Source: Ricinus communis (lineage: Eukaryota > Streptophyta > Magnoliopsida > Malpighiales > Euphorbiaceae). From it: DNA of 64,000 nucleotides. The notes beneath the pieces were generated by a model. That model was not told where the DNA came from. It saw nothing but the letters and a program-made list of their open reading frames with translations, and made no database searches. Positions 13,087 to 27,200 of the stretch are shown here, piece after piece. The stretch lies in NCBI RefSeq assembly GCF_019578655.1, contig NC_063263.1, positions 9,733,001 to 9,797,000 on the forward strand, read 5' to 3'. Numbering within the stretch: position 1 is the first letter of the stretch; every line of letters starts with the position of its first letter. The position numbers and the translations under genes were made by a program.

Positions 13087-14287
13087 CTGCTTGAAGCATG
13101 ACTGTATCAAAAGAAGGGAAAAAGTAAAAGCTACGCCAATTTCTCTGGTTTCCCCTTTTTTATTTCGATAAATATTTTCTCCGGTTCCCTTTAAAGAAAC
13201 ATTAGAGAAAGTAACTGTATATAATAGGCTAAACTAATTAGTTCTATTCTAGCCAAATTCCTAGGTTATTATTAACATTATTTAGACAAAAAGCCATAGA
13301 TGAGGGCACTGTGGACCAACCAAATTATAAACCTAAGTTCTCTCCTTCACCAAGTTGTCCAAAATTAATCCTCTGTACCATTGTTGCATTATTATTATTC
13401 AAATCCTAAATAAGTAATTAATTAAGTATCATCATGTAAGGCAAATACATTTAATTTACGCAAAAGCAATAAACAGTCAGCTGTTGCGTGAAGTGCACAC
13501 ATTTTCCAAAAATGTAAGGGGGAATGCCAATTTGTTTAACCTAATTAAACAGAATATGCGCAGATTAATTAAACTAATGAGTAATTAAGATCAAGAATGT
13601 GCTCAAGACATTATGTTCTTTCTGCTATATAATTACACAACATTGTCTTATTGTCAGTTACATAATTAACGATAAGACATTGTCTTTTCCATATTCTATT
13701 AGTTTGGTTGGTTAAGTATGCTTATATATATTCCGTCAGACTTCTGTGAGCACAATTATTTAATATGAATCAGATGCACATTCACATTTTGTATATATCT
13801 TGCATCTTCTTTCTTTTTTTCTTTCTTCCTAATGCATTGAGTAATACTTTAGATTAATTTTCATATAGGATAATTATAAATACTTGTCTAAAGTTTAGTT
13901 TAATTATGTATTTCTGTTCCTACTTTAAGAAATAATACTTTTATTATTCTCAAAAAAAGAAAAGAAATAGTATTATGAAACAATTAGAACTTACAAATTA
14001 ACAATCATATTTAATTATGAAACAAATCCATATTAACAATTAAACTGATCACCTCGGACTACTATCGTTCATGAACTTTTCTCAAATTAGATTTCAATGA
14101 TTCATCAAAGTTAACATTCATATGGAGCAAACCAAAAAAACAGAAAAAACAAAGAAGATTTTCTAATGATTATGTGGGAAGTTAGGTTTCTAAGTTGAGA
14201 TAATTTGGTTAATAATGGAGCTGGTTAGTGGGCACTATCAAATTAGGAAAACACTTTAGTTGGGGGACCGTTGCTGTGTGTATATCT

Positions 14288-14527
14288 TGTTAATTGTAGC
14301 AGAAATGGGATCCATTTGATCATATGCATATTTTCAAGTTGTACATATCTATCCATGTTAATTGTAGCAGAAATGGGATCCATTTGATCATATGCATATT
14401 TTCAAGTTGTACATATCTATCCATGTTACTGAAGATTCTTGATGCATATCATTCTTGATAGCATATTTTCAAGTTGTACATATCTATCCATGTTACTGAA
14501 GATTCTTGATGCATATCATTCTTGATA
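14288..14527. repeat. Two overlapping tandem duplications (68 bp and 67 bp periods)
   Basis: A 68-bp unit beginning TGTTAATTGTAGCAG is present twice (14288-14355 and 14356-14423). A second unit of 67 bp beginning GCATATTTTCAAG is also present twice (14394-14460 and 14461-14527) and overlaps the second copy of the first. Copies look identical, which suggests two successive recent slippage or unequal-exchange events. Confidence 0.9.
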
Positions 14528-17500
14528 TGGTTGGACATGATATGTATTTGAATACATCATTTTTAAGAACTTTATGATGATGTTATAGTAAATATATTTT
14601 TGAATATTAATTACAACAATTTATTTATTTGATAGATAAGTGTGTGAATTTGTTTAATTTTTTTTCTTGGTATTACACTCTAATAAGATATTTTTCCTTT
14701 CTTTGTTCGATCATGAATAGTCTATATTTTTCTAATTGATTATTTACGGTCTGTTTTATTTTGCAGCATTAGAAAGATTAATGTAATATAATATCTATTT
14801 TTTGATATAGTATTCAAAGTTAGTTTAATTAATTTAAAGTGCATCAAACAGATCTTTATAGGTGGTGAGACACTACCTCAAGAATTTTAGCACAACTGTA
14901 TATTCAAAATTTAAAATTAAGACTTTAATTAAGTTAGAAGAAAATATTACCATTTTACTTAATAGCTAAATATAAAATATCAAAACCTTAATCCAAGATA
15001 ATAAGAATATAAGTTATTGAATTAATTAAGGGTATGAAAAAGAAATAAAGAAAGAAAAGTACGTATTCTTTGATCCAATTTTAGTTGAGCAAGACCTTTA
15101 TCTAAAATCTAACAACAGGCTGGGCCACAGTGTTTGCTCTTTTACTTTCCTTTCTAAGAAACCTAATTAACTTGGCAAAAGAAAAGTTGTAGCAATTTCA
15201 GCATAAAAATCACATGATCTTTCAACTAAAATCCTTCAATGATCATGGGTGTACTTTTTTCAAGGGATTAATTAAATTCAGATTCCTTAATAGGGCAAGC
15301 AAGCCACACATGCACTCTCCACTTCAGGCCTTGAAATAGTGAGTGCATATTTACCAAAGCATCAAATGCATACGGCCGAAATTAAAATTAAGAAAATAAC
15401 ATGCACATGACCCACTACGTCCATTGAATGTGTATGAAGTGAGAATCTGTCCATCTAACTCTAGCTTAATGTCTCCTTTTCTTCTTCTATTTTAGATTAT
15501 TTTTCTATTGAATGTCATTTTAATTTGCCTTTCTTTTATTTGGTTAACTTTAAACTTGTAACTTTATAATCCTGATAATTATTTCAGTATTATCTCGCCA
15601 AAAACTTATTGCCTACTCTTGCACTTAAGTCATAAGGCAATATCATGCCCTGAGTTGGGAAGTATCTTCAGGACCACATCTTTAAGCTAGTGATTGATGC
15701 TGGTTTTTCTTTATTTGTTTGGAGGGGCGGGCCTATAAGTTCAGTCATTTTTGCACAAACAAATGCATGATAGAAGGGAATAGAGGGTACCCTTTAGTGT
15801 ACTTCTTAATTGGGGTAACTTAAAACCTAGCTAGGGCAAACAAGATGAGTCAAAAACTTGCACTCACTAGTCACCATCTTGTGTGTGTGCAACTGTTCCT
15901 TTAGCAACTGATAGGTGTGGCCAGAGATTTATGCAAGACGTGTGGAACCCTATTCAAAAAATATGATATGTAACAATCACTTTGTACTACACCTCTAGTG
16001 AACACAACAGACGGCCGTTGCATTGTGGAATTAGTGTGTAATCATAACCAAAGCTGCTCTGTAATCGGTTTATAAAATCTTCATTAGTGATTTTGCTTCT
16101 CTTTGAGGCATTGTAGGTTGCAATCATTTTTATGTATGTTTAGCTACACATTCAATTATATTTATCCTTTTCTATTAGTTACTCACATATAACTAGACTG
16201 GAAAATTATATTTATATAAATGAAAATTTCAATCTCTAATTATCTGTTACATTATTTTTGGTTGAAATCAATAAAATTTGTAGAATTTATTTGCAACTCT
16301 AAAGTTTATATGCTTTAAATGAAACGAAAATTAATTTAGAATTCTACATAACCAAATTTATGTGAAATTGGTTATAGTTAAACTAAATTTCATTAAAATA
16401 AGTAGAATTTCCAAATAAGTTCTACATTAGTTTATCGATATATTCTATAATACCGTAATATCTCTTTAAATTTTATTATTTTTATTTTACTTTCTCTCTC
16501 ATTCTTATCAAATAAAACGGATTTCTTAATGGATTTCAACCAAACATAGTATTAGCATCAATGATGAACTTCCATCATGTATTAGAAAATGCTCATAACT
16601 AATTAAGAAGGGATCCATTTATTGCTAATGCATCAATGGCTCTTCAAATTCTTCTTTTGTTGAAACTTTTTTTCTCCATATTACTAAATATCTATAATTC
16701 TCTACTGAAAATTACTAAACGTACCATTACTTTTTAGAATTCTATTAAAACATATTATGCATATAAAGATACTCAAAAAATCTGAATAAAATTTTGATTT
16801 TAAAATTTCCGTTGTTCCAGTTATGGAAATTAATAGTTCAAATATAAAGCATTTCCTATAGCTCAAATTATAGTCCCTATTCTCTGTTGTAAAGAATTTC
16901 TGACCATCCTAAAACTAGTACTGTATGAGGCAAATAATGTGTATTGCATTTCGATTGGGGCAAGTTTTCGGACATATAAAACTGAAAGAAAAATGGAATT
17001 ATATTCCATAAAAATGATGAGCTAAGGGGGTTTCCTTTCTTTATTTGTATTCTTTTTGTTTTCCTCTAATTTGAAATTTTATAAAGATTGTAAATATTAT
17101 GTAGGAATTATATTCTTTTTCCAGCTAGGGTACGAATTATGGAGTACAAGTAGTAATTTGGACAAGAACACTACTTAACGCGGTTGCCGTGTCACTGGGG
17201 CCATTGTCGAGGTAACTCTTGCTGAATTTTCCCATATATATTTATGGGTATTTAATGGGTCCAATTTGCAACACCATAAATACCTTTGATATTTTCTTAT
17301 AATGCATACATGACCATGCATTAATATATAGCAAACATATATCATTCATATTGCTTCATGCCGAAGATGCATCCTATCAGATCAAATTTTAAGACAATAT
17401 CTAGCAAGTAGGTTTCTTTGCTAATATGCCTGCTAATTATTTTCATGGATACATTATAGGAATTTGAATGCTTTTCCTCCAAATCATCCATGTTCCAAAC

Positions 17501-18323
17501 ATGCTCAGAGCATTTGTATGATCAATTATATTCTGACATTATTATTATTATTGTTATTGTTATGAGATGGTTATGTTAATCATTATAATTAGAAAGGGAA
17601 CCATTTAAATTAGAGATTAATAATTAATAAAATGTCTGTCTCGCATAAGTGATTAAAGACTACCAGGCTAATTATGTTTAGACTAATTGATCTAAAGAAA
17701 AAAAGGAAAAGAAAGAGAAGTAGTGCATTTAATGTTCATTGTAGGCTTAAAGTACTTTGAAAATTAATACAAATTAATGAGAACAAGTGGTTTTTAGAAT
17801 TTCATGATTAAGGTTTTGAAATTAGAAAATTAGAATTCTTCAATTGACTGATTTAATGAAGGGAAGATGATATTATATGGAAAATATTCCATGAATGGGT
17901 AAACATAATACTGTTGCAAGAATATAAAAGAATAAAAATAAAAAAGGAAAAATGAATTCCTTCCACATTATCATGGGTGTGAGACTTTGTAGTACTCTTT
18001 TCGTCTATAATTTAATGCATATAGACCCCTTCAATAAGGCAAATCACATGGCTTGTTTCCCAATTCACAAAATCAGACGGCCAAGATTAAATCCTACCAA
18101 ATCATGGAATACCCAACAGCTCTACGATCTGTCCCATATCCAACTTATGGTTGCTGGACTCTAATACTGTATTTAGGAAGCATAAAGTCCCCTCTTTTGC
18201 CTCTCATGTGACCGACCATTAAGCCTTATTTGACCTGTCATTGCTCCCACTTTGTCTATGTCTATTATCTTCTTCTTAACATTGTATATATAATTCTTTT
18301 CTTTTGTTATGTTCACTAACTAT

Positions 18324-18331
18324 TATATAAA
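18324..18331 (+). promoter_or_regulatory. TATA box of the IAA19-like gene
   Basis: TATATAAA lies 110 bp upstream of the ATG, implying transcription from about 18360 and a leader of about 80 nt. A canonical auxin response element TGTCTC occurs further up at 17637-17642. One six-base match in about 800 bp is weak evidence by itself, though Aux/IAA genes of this clade are typically auxin-induced. Confidence 0.55.
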
Positions 18332-18440
18332 CACTTAGCTACCAAACACTATATAACAACTATATAACATTCACATAACCAAAAATAACTTCCAAGAAAA
18401 GAAAAAAGGAGAATCTTTAGAAACCCATATTGAGAGAAAA

Positions 18441-21276
18441 ATGGCAAAAGAAGGTCTTGGACTTGAAATCACTGAGCTAAGGCTTGGATTACCAGGAGGT
18501 GATCAGGGTATTAAGAATGAGAAGAAAAGGGTTTTCTCTGAAGTTTCCGGCGATGAAGGCAATAGTGCCTCCTCCACCACCACCACTTGTGACCAGAAAA
18601 TTCCAACAAAGAGTCAAGTTGTTGGGTGGCCACCGGTTTGCTCCTATAGGAAAAGGAATAGCTTTAATGAGAAAGAAAGGCTTGAAACTTCAAAACTGTA
18701 CGTGAAAGTTAGCATGGATGGTGCTCCTTTTCTTAGAAAGATTGACTTGGGTACTCACAAAGAGTACTCAGATCTTGTTCTTGCTCTGGAGAAGCTTTTT
18801 GGCTGCTTTGGCATCGGTAAGTTCTTTCATTTCTGCTCTATGTCTACTAGTCTTTCTAGGTTTTGCAGTGATGACATGAAACCTTGACATACAAGTATCT
18901 AACATAGGTTAAATTCATTACAAGCCATGCAAAAATAGTTAGATTTTTTTCCAATGAATATAATCTGAAATATTTTCTTTTTCCAACGAATAATAATTTG
19001 AAAATCAAACAGGCGCATGTCGAGTTTAAAAAATCTCAGTTCTTGCAATACGAAAACAGACAATCCAATAAATTGCATTATTGTGTTGGTGTAGAAAAAA
19101 GTTACTACATACTTGAAGCTTTAGCAACCCAATAAAATAGAAGAAAATAGCACTCGTAATAATTCTGCTAAGACTCTGCACCACAGCATGGAAAGTGGGC
19201 CTTTCTTTTGCTCCTTCCCTGAATGATTTCCAAATGAAAAAAAGAAAAAAATCAACAAGAAAATTAAATTCCAGAAAGAAAAGGGACCGAACAAATAAGG
19301 TGAAAAGGGTAACAAAAAACATTGGCCATCATTTGATGGCATGCACTAAAATTCACGCGCGAAACAAGGTACCCCCACCCCCACCTAGCCAGAAATTATT
19401 AATGGTAGACAGAGTATAGTGGCATATCTTCGCACAATGTTCATATACTATAGATTAGGAACGATCTGTATGATGTTGAATTAATATAATAATTACATGC
19501 ATGGACTTTGTAAACTTCTTAAATATATATTCTCAAAAAAAATTATATATTTATGCTCAAAGTAAGACTAAGACAGAAATGAAGGGAAAAAAGAATTGGG
19601 TTAATAATGGGAAATGTGTGAACAGGCAAAGCTTTGAAAGATGCAGACAGCAGTGACTACGTTCCCATATATGAGGACAAGGATGGAGACTGGATGCTTG
19701 TGGGAGATGTCCCCTGGGAGTAAGCCTCTTTAACTCATTAACATCCACTTCCATTTTTTGAATTTTCCATTATATATATGCCACATTCCACATGATTTAA
19801 TTTGTACATAAATTTGTAATGTATATATTGTAGTTACCAATTTTGGTAAAAAAACGTAAAGGAAAAAAAAAAATCAAAACTATTGAACGGGCCGGTGGAA
19901 TCAAATCCGATCCAATTGAATCTGAAGTTTTTAATTTAGATCTGACTGAAATGACTGGTGACAAGTTTATTGTTAAGCCAATTTTAATTATGCATAAATC
20001 AAATTAAGCTTAATTGTGCATAGAAAAATATTAGACTCTAATTGAATTCAGACTCCCTTAACATAAAAGATTATAAATAAAGCTCAAGAATAAAATTCTT
20101 ATTTAGATCTGATTTATTATAAGTAGATGATTAGTGGAGTAGGAGGATTAATTATGCCAGTTCAAGCTATTAATCAGAACGTTTATCGAGTCAAATGGGT
20201 ATTCAAACTTTAATTACAATATAAATTTGGGATTTGTATCGGGAATTTTTAAAAATTTGTTCATTACTTATAATTTTTGAACAATTGACCTAAGTTGATG
20301 TCCACTAAAGCTTAAGAGACAATTCATGTTGTCACTTCTTTTGGCGGACTAGTGCATTAATTTTATTTTTATTTTCTTTGTAGAATAACACGTTTGTAAT
20401 GATAGTTTTCTTGAATCTAAAGGACTATATAAAATCTTAATAATCAACTCTAATTAAAAGCCATCAAACTTTGACTGTGCCTAATTTTGAAACTTAATAA
20501 TGATTTTCACAACTTGTCCTACTAAAGGGTTGACACACGAGGCAACAAAATTGATTTCTTATCATAATTTTAATTAACCTTTACAGATCAAAATTTCAAC
20601 CACAGCATAATTAGTGTTGATTACTTTGGCTAGCTTCTAGTAACGTTTTACAAATATTCATAGTGATTGATTTAGTGATCGACGGTCTGCATTTATGCAT
20701 AATTAAAAAACTTCCAGATGAAATTAATTATGTGCTGCCGACATCTACAAATACCTTATGATAGTGTTATTGTTAGATGGCATGATGGCCTCAAAGACCA
20801 TACCTTGTCAAGATGTGACATTATTCGGGGGAAAGAAAATATATATCTCCTCCAACTTTCTAACCATTACTTAGATTCACCACTATAATGAAGGTTGTGT
20901 CTTTCTTTTTTCTTTTGCCATTGTTATTTCTTTTAACTCCTTAGAGATTTTATGAATTATGAACCACAAAATAAGATAGTCATTTCTTATTTCTAGCCAT
21001 AAAAATGATAAATCCCCACCAAAAATATCGATGGATGATGGATAGAGAGAGTCGGACTTGAGATTTCTTAAGTTCTCGCAAATTAGAACATTAATCAGGC
21101 CAAATATATAATAAGTTGCATGTATGCAAAGCTAAGAATCGAGTAATTACTTGGTTGACAGGATGTTTACAGAGTCATGCAAGAGACTAAGGATCATGAA
21201 GAGATCGGAGGCCAAATGTTTTGGACTGCAGCAGAAAGGTGCTCTTAAGGGAATCACAAACGAGGATCGTAACTAA
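18441..21276 (+). CDS. IAA19: Aux/IAA transcriptional co-repressor, IAA19-like
   Basis: Three coding exons (18441-18816, 19626-19719, 21162-21276) join in phase to 194 residues, all with GT-AG junctions. Domain I has the EAR repression motif in TELRLGLPG (LxLxL at residues 13-17), which recruits TOPLESS. Domain II is the TIR1/AFB degron VVGWPPV (about 60-66). The PB1 region (domains III and IV) starts at [10 protein letters not shown] (about 87) with the conserved lysine. Exon 2 supplies the acidic [16 protein letters not shown] segment and exon 3 the [13 protein letters not shown] nuclear-localisation end. In the nucleus the protein would bind and silence ARF activators until auxin triggers its degradation. 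N-terminus ([16 protein letters not shown]), degron context (VCSYRK) and FGL tail place it with IAA19/IAA5/IAA6. Same-strand partner of the IAA15-like gene 7.8 kb downstream. Confidence 0.93.
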
Positions 21277-24200
21277 ATATAGTAATATTTAAGTGGAGAA
21301 TTTGACAGGAATTCCTCGTTTGTAGACACTTCTTTTATTATATGTTTAATTATAGTGGTTGCCTATTTATTTCTTGAATTAAGATGATGAATCTTCATCA
21401 TAGATATGACTGTAAGACTTTAAATAGGAACAAGGACAAGTTGCTTGCTTAATTACCAGCTTTTGTTGCTATTACTGTTATTGGAAAATCAAAAATTACC
21501 ATATTCAATATGGGATTTGATTTCCAATTATAATATTTTATTTGATTCTACATGTGTTATTGTATTCCTGAAGTTAAGTTTGTTACAAGAAATTGTTGAC
21601 CATTGAAGAATTAGTTATACTCCATAAATTAATTTCATTTTATTATCAAAAGATGGAACATTGTCAAATTAATTTAAATGTCCAATCATGTGTGCCATGG
21701 TAGTCATGAAATTTAAAATAAATACACATAATTAACAAAAGTCTTGCATGTTAGCAACATTCAATTGCATATGTTTTAATTATTTCATGTTCTCTTTTCC
21801 AATTCTAGCTAACATTTAATGGTAATAATAATAATAATAAATAAATAAACATTGGTTATACCATGTCGAACTATATCCTGACAATCTTCCCCCTGTGAAC
21901 ACTAAATTAACAATAAATTATCTTAATTAAATTAACCAAACACCATTAGAATGCAAATTTAATAATTTAACCCATAATTAATTAGGGTTTCTATCCACAA
22001 ACTTTATTGAAATTTAAGAACTTGTTAACTTAATCTAGGACACAAGTTTAAGGTCAAGGTGTAGTTTCCATCCACAATTAGTTTGTTTTAATTAAGCAAA
22101 CAAAGTGGAGCATTTCTAGAACCAAGGGCCCATGTTCTCATATTCTTATACATGAATAATTATTTCTTTTTCTATAAGAAATTCACATGATTAGGGGCTG
22201 TATTGACATTGAACCCTTAATTGCTTAAGTCCTGGTACAGAATCTAATCTGCATTCTCACATAACTAGATATTCTTAAAACAAAACTAATTAACTTACTT
22301 CTTTTTTTATATCATTTGATTACCCGACATAATGCAGTCAAATAGTATTGGGATGTTGTTAATTAAATATTAATATGGATTAATATTATATTTTAATAGC
22401 ACCTACAGTTCCTTTGGATTAGATAATATATACTGCGTGCTTTTGGCCAAGATTGATTAGGGAAGTTAAATGTATCAGAATAACTACTTAATTAACATTC
22501 TAGTTCTTTAATCACTCGTTTATGTACCCATTGCTTGATTCTTAATCAACTGGAAAACCATGGATTTAGTCAGGCTTTGACTGTCTAGTTCCCACGAATC
22601 CAGCTTCTGGGTAGTTTAAAAAGATTAACAAAATAAAACAAAAAGAAAAAAAAAGCAATTCTATTTGGGTTTTGCAGTTCGTTGGATGAGGTCATTTGGG
22701 CTAGTTAAAAGAATTAGTTCGTGGTCTACTAATAGTTTAATTAGTCATACAATGGGATTAAACAGCCTCCATTAGTCTAATGTGGTTCATTGTATGAGTT
22801 CAATACACACATGGCTCCAAGATTGTTGAATTTTTTTAATGGAGACTTCACTTTTATGGCAATTTGTGAAGTGAGGAGCACGAAGAAATGGGTAATGGTA
22901 GCTCCCCTTATGGTATGTTTTCTTTTTTCTGAAAAAATTAAAAAATAGAAACAAAAGGTGGGTTCTGGTATTCACCTGTATATATGCACAATTCAATGAA
23001 TTCATTTCATAGAATTTAAATACATATTATATATTTATTTTTTTTATATTTATATTACATATTTATTTTATATCTGCATACTGCGGTAGTTATTATTATT
23101 ATTTTAATTATAAATATTTTTAATTATAAAATATAATTAGTTATTTTTATCTGAAATTTTTATAATGTAAAATATGACGAAACTACATCAAATATGTAAA
23201 ATAATAGTTTAATAAGAGATATAATTTGATAAAATATCAAATAAATTGAAAAATTATTTACTAATAATATTTATATAAATTAATATTTAACTTTAGGTTT
23301 TTCAAATTATTATTTAATTAAAAATTAATATATTAATCATATTGTATTATTATCAATATAATAACTCAAATAAGACTACCTTTATTTCCACAACTATTTT
23401 TGCTAAGGCCACAACTACATTAGGAAGAAAGAAAGTTGAAAGTGACTCAAATACCCTTCAAGAAATTCTTGTCTTAAATGATTAAAACATAAATCTATTT
23501 GCCTTAAAAATCTCCCAAAACTTTAAGCTACCTTTTCTTCATTTATCCTATTTTATCATCCTATTGACTTAAAAAGAAATCTACACAAGCTTACAATTTG
23601 TCCATATTCCTTATGTTTCCCCTTTGGTTAATTATTTATTTTACTTATAAATCTAGTTTATGTTTTAGTGGAATAAACAAATACAGGGTAGAGTTAATTT
23701 ATTGGCTAAAAAGAAGCTTTTGGTTTAATCTTTGCATTTGTGAGTAGGAAATGCAATATCTTACAAACTCAAAGTGTCAACAAAAGATTCAGAACTTTCC
23801 TTTTGTCCCTGTTTTTGGGCGTTAGTGTTGGTTATAGAAATTGTTCTCATCTTTCTATGCTAAATTTAATTTTAAGAATTGCAAATTGAAAAGCAATAAG
23901 AATTCAAAGTCACTGTTGAAATATGACATAAATAATTCTATTATATGTACACCGATTATTTGGCCTAAGTGTTGGAGGTTGGATAAAGTACAAGAATGTA
24001 TTGTTTAAGCACATCAAATGCAATTACATAAGATAACAAAAAAGACAAACTTACTTCAAAACAAACTAAGAGATTTATAATTAAACCATGAAAACCAAAT
24101 AACAATGCATAAAATATTTTACCTATACGAATTAATTATTTTTTATTTAGTTAAGTTTTGATATTTTTTCGTTAATTATATATATTTTTAATTTAATAGA

Positions 24201-27200
24201 GTGATGAGACAGAGAATATAAAAAGAAATAGTCTAGAGATTCACAAGAATTTTATAGAAATTATATTCAATTTTGATTCTTTAAGAAAAGAATTCATATA
24301 TACTTTTAAATTATTTTTTAATTAAGTGTCCGCCTAGCAAAAGTATTTATGGAGATAAGAGTAGCAACCTTCAAATAAACATAAAAATCAACATTCCATC
24401 AATTATGGCTATATATCGAAAATAAATACATATGTTAAAAGCATTATATATATATATATCAAAAGAATGTTATATTTCAGTAACGGCTATCCGCAGATTA
24501 AGTGTTACAAGATACATCAATATATAACAAACACATTCTGCTTCATGCTTATGAAGAATCTTATTATGTTTAATTTGTCTTGAAATTTTTAATCAAACAT
24601 TTCGTTGAACATCATTTTAGGTATCATACTAATTAGTTGGACAATGCAATCCTTGAGTTGAAAGCTTCAGTTTAATCTCAGCTTGACAAGTGAGGTCGGA
24701 AAGATTCGTCCAAAGCCTTAATTTGTCTGAGCTTGACAGCTGAGATTGGAAAGCAGAAGAGTGATTTATATGAAGCTTTTGTCCATTAATCCCATGGCAT
24801 TGAGCAAACATTGGCACTTTAAACAAAAAAAATGAGCAAAATTGCAGATCTTTTAAAACCCTGATTCCCGCAGCACCACTCTATTCTATTATTAAATTTA
24901 GGGTTGTTGGTAGTAAACCATATTTATCAACTGAAAAATATATATAATTTCTAATATTACCATATTCAACTAATTAAACAACCCCAGCTTCTAGAAACCT
25001 TTGAAGGGCAAGAGGCTTTTATTCTTTAATTAGCCTCCATAATTTATAACAATCTTACTTTAGAAGCTTAGTACTAAAGCAACATTAATCAAAATTTAAA
25101 CAAGCACACAACAGAAAAGGAAAAAAAGAAATGATGCCCATAGCTTTTTATAAAGAGACCAAGATTTCAAAAGTCATAATTGATGGCTCATCCACAAGGG
25201 AAAATTGATGTGCCCTTGCTGTCAAATTGCCACCTAACTAAGTATAATTGCAATAAATTCCATGTAAAAAACAGGAATGATTCCAAGTATTAGAAAAATA
25301 ATAATGCTTTATCAAATCAAGAAAAAGCAGTGTGATAGGTGAGGCAAGTGAAGTGAGTTTCTGATATTGATTTTATACGATTTTAGACAATTTTGAGTAC
25401 TTTTCGCTCATTGTATTAGTATTTGCTGTTTCCACATCTTGAGATAATATCTAAAAGAAAACCATGTGAACGACCCCAGATTTTTAACAAATCTGGTCAA
25501 TACATTTATTAAGGTACACCACTGATAAAATTGACCCATTATCACATTAAGATATTCTAGCAGAATTCATTATTACTCAGTTCAATCAATCTTTTTCTTG
25601 GAAATTAATCTCTACTGGTTAAGCCCTTTTGGTTTCTGCGAGCCCCGATCAAGGATTTTTTGTTTATTGTTGGTCCAGATATATATTTTTTACCATATTT
25701 CCCTGTTTTAGACAGAAAACTAAAATATAACTTTGAACCCAAAATAATAATAATATGCATATGATACTTTGTTTGCATAATTCAATTACAATTATTGGTG
25801 CTTTCATTTTCCTCTTCCTAACTCCTAAGTCCTAACCATCTGAATTAGACAATTAGGTAGATCGCAAAAGAAATATATGCATTAGATTCTTTATCATGAT
25901 CTTTAGTTATTTCTTTATATTATTTGAGGTTTCTGTTCTTTTAGTTGGAAGGTGAGATATCCAGTGACCCAACCAGTTGATTATTATGATGATGTTATGT
26001 TAACAATAGAACCATGTCGATGGAGGCAACAAAATTCCAAGCTTGATATAGTTGTCGATTTCTTAGTATATTTTATTTATATTTTTAAATTAAATTGTAT
26101 TAATAATGTATTTGACAGTCAAAAGAAAAGGAAGATCATTTAGTCCCCCACTTTCCAACCCTAAAAACAAAAATAATTCATTATTATATTATATATATAT
26201 AAGAGATTGTACTAAATAATTATATCATTAATGTCTAAACTATCATATGCATTTTATTTAATTTCCCCTCTAAATTACTTGAATAAATTTGAAGAACATA
26301 ATAATTGTTACCCACATAAATTAGTTCCACTTTGCCAATAAATCAAATTATATTAAAAAAAAAACCTAATTTAGTCTATGAAATTAAAAATAATCAATTT
26401 TGTTGCCCCTCTCTTTGGATTACTTTGAAAATGGAGCAAATTGAAAAATAAAAAGAACACTTTATTACCGGTTAGTGAGACGGGTGACCCGCAGATCCCG
26501 GTGAATGACGGGAGATTTAACTTACAACTAACGGTTTTGTCTCCAAAAGGAGAATAAGAGGGTCACCATTAGGTCAGGACACGTGTCGGTTACACTTTCC
26601 GTATTCCATTTGAGCTAAAAGAAGAGGAAAAAAAAAAAGCCGACAAGGAAACACATTCACATGGATGTTTGTAGGACCCAGTTTTTCCGTTGGCACGTGT
26701 AACTCTTTCTCTCTGTGTAAAAGTTGACTTGTACTTTAAGAACCCAACATCATGGCCCTACCTTTTGTTTGCCCCTTTATTACTGCCTTCCTCACACGAA
26801 CACAAAAGAAAAGGCTCATATTCAAGTGCATTCCATTCTATGTTATTATCATATCATGGACCATCCAAAATCTGATAAAAGATTATTATCTAGATTGAAT
26901 GATATGAAAGGATTGCTATTGTTTTGCTCCACCTATTATGAAGTTTTTTTCATCTTATTTTATTCTATATTATTCATAGTATTTGAATATGTTTATAGTA
27001 TTTTTGGTCATTTCTTGTGCATTGGTTTATTGAATGTATGGAAAGCAAATTATCTCAAATAAATATAATAAATATAGTTTGATTATGGAATGGTTGATAT
27101 TTTGATTTTTAATTTAAGAAATTATGTGAATAATAAAAGGATTTAAATTACAATAAATTATTTATTAAGTTGATGTTTGTTTTTGCTAAATCAATTATAG

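Larger units (their letters stand above)
4141..18320. other. 14 kb gene-poor AT-rich intergenic region
   Basis: I find no spliced gene or recognisable protein here. The few open frames are short, of low complexity, or start without ATG. The contents are several copies of an AT-rich Helitron-like repeat (listed separately), TA microsatellites at 9649-9678 and 13061-13086, an AC tract at 11161-11178, a GC-rich hairpin at 7688-7713, and two overlapping tandem duplications at 14288-14527. The last kilobase belongs to the IAA19-like promoter. Confidence 0.7.

Noticed and set aside
14288..14527. CRISPR-like array
   Set aside because: Only two copies of each unit without spacers, in a plant nuclear genome; these are tandem duplications.
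24629..24826. 65-codon minus-strand frame with a 28-bp near-repeat (24676-24703 and 24726-24753), possible LRR fragment
   Set aside because: The repeat period of 50 bp is not a multiple of three and does not fit leucine-rich repeats; five mismatches in 28 bp.
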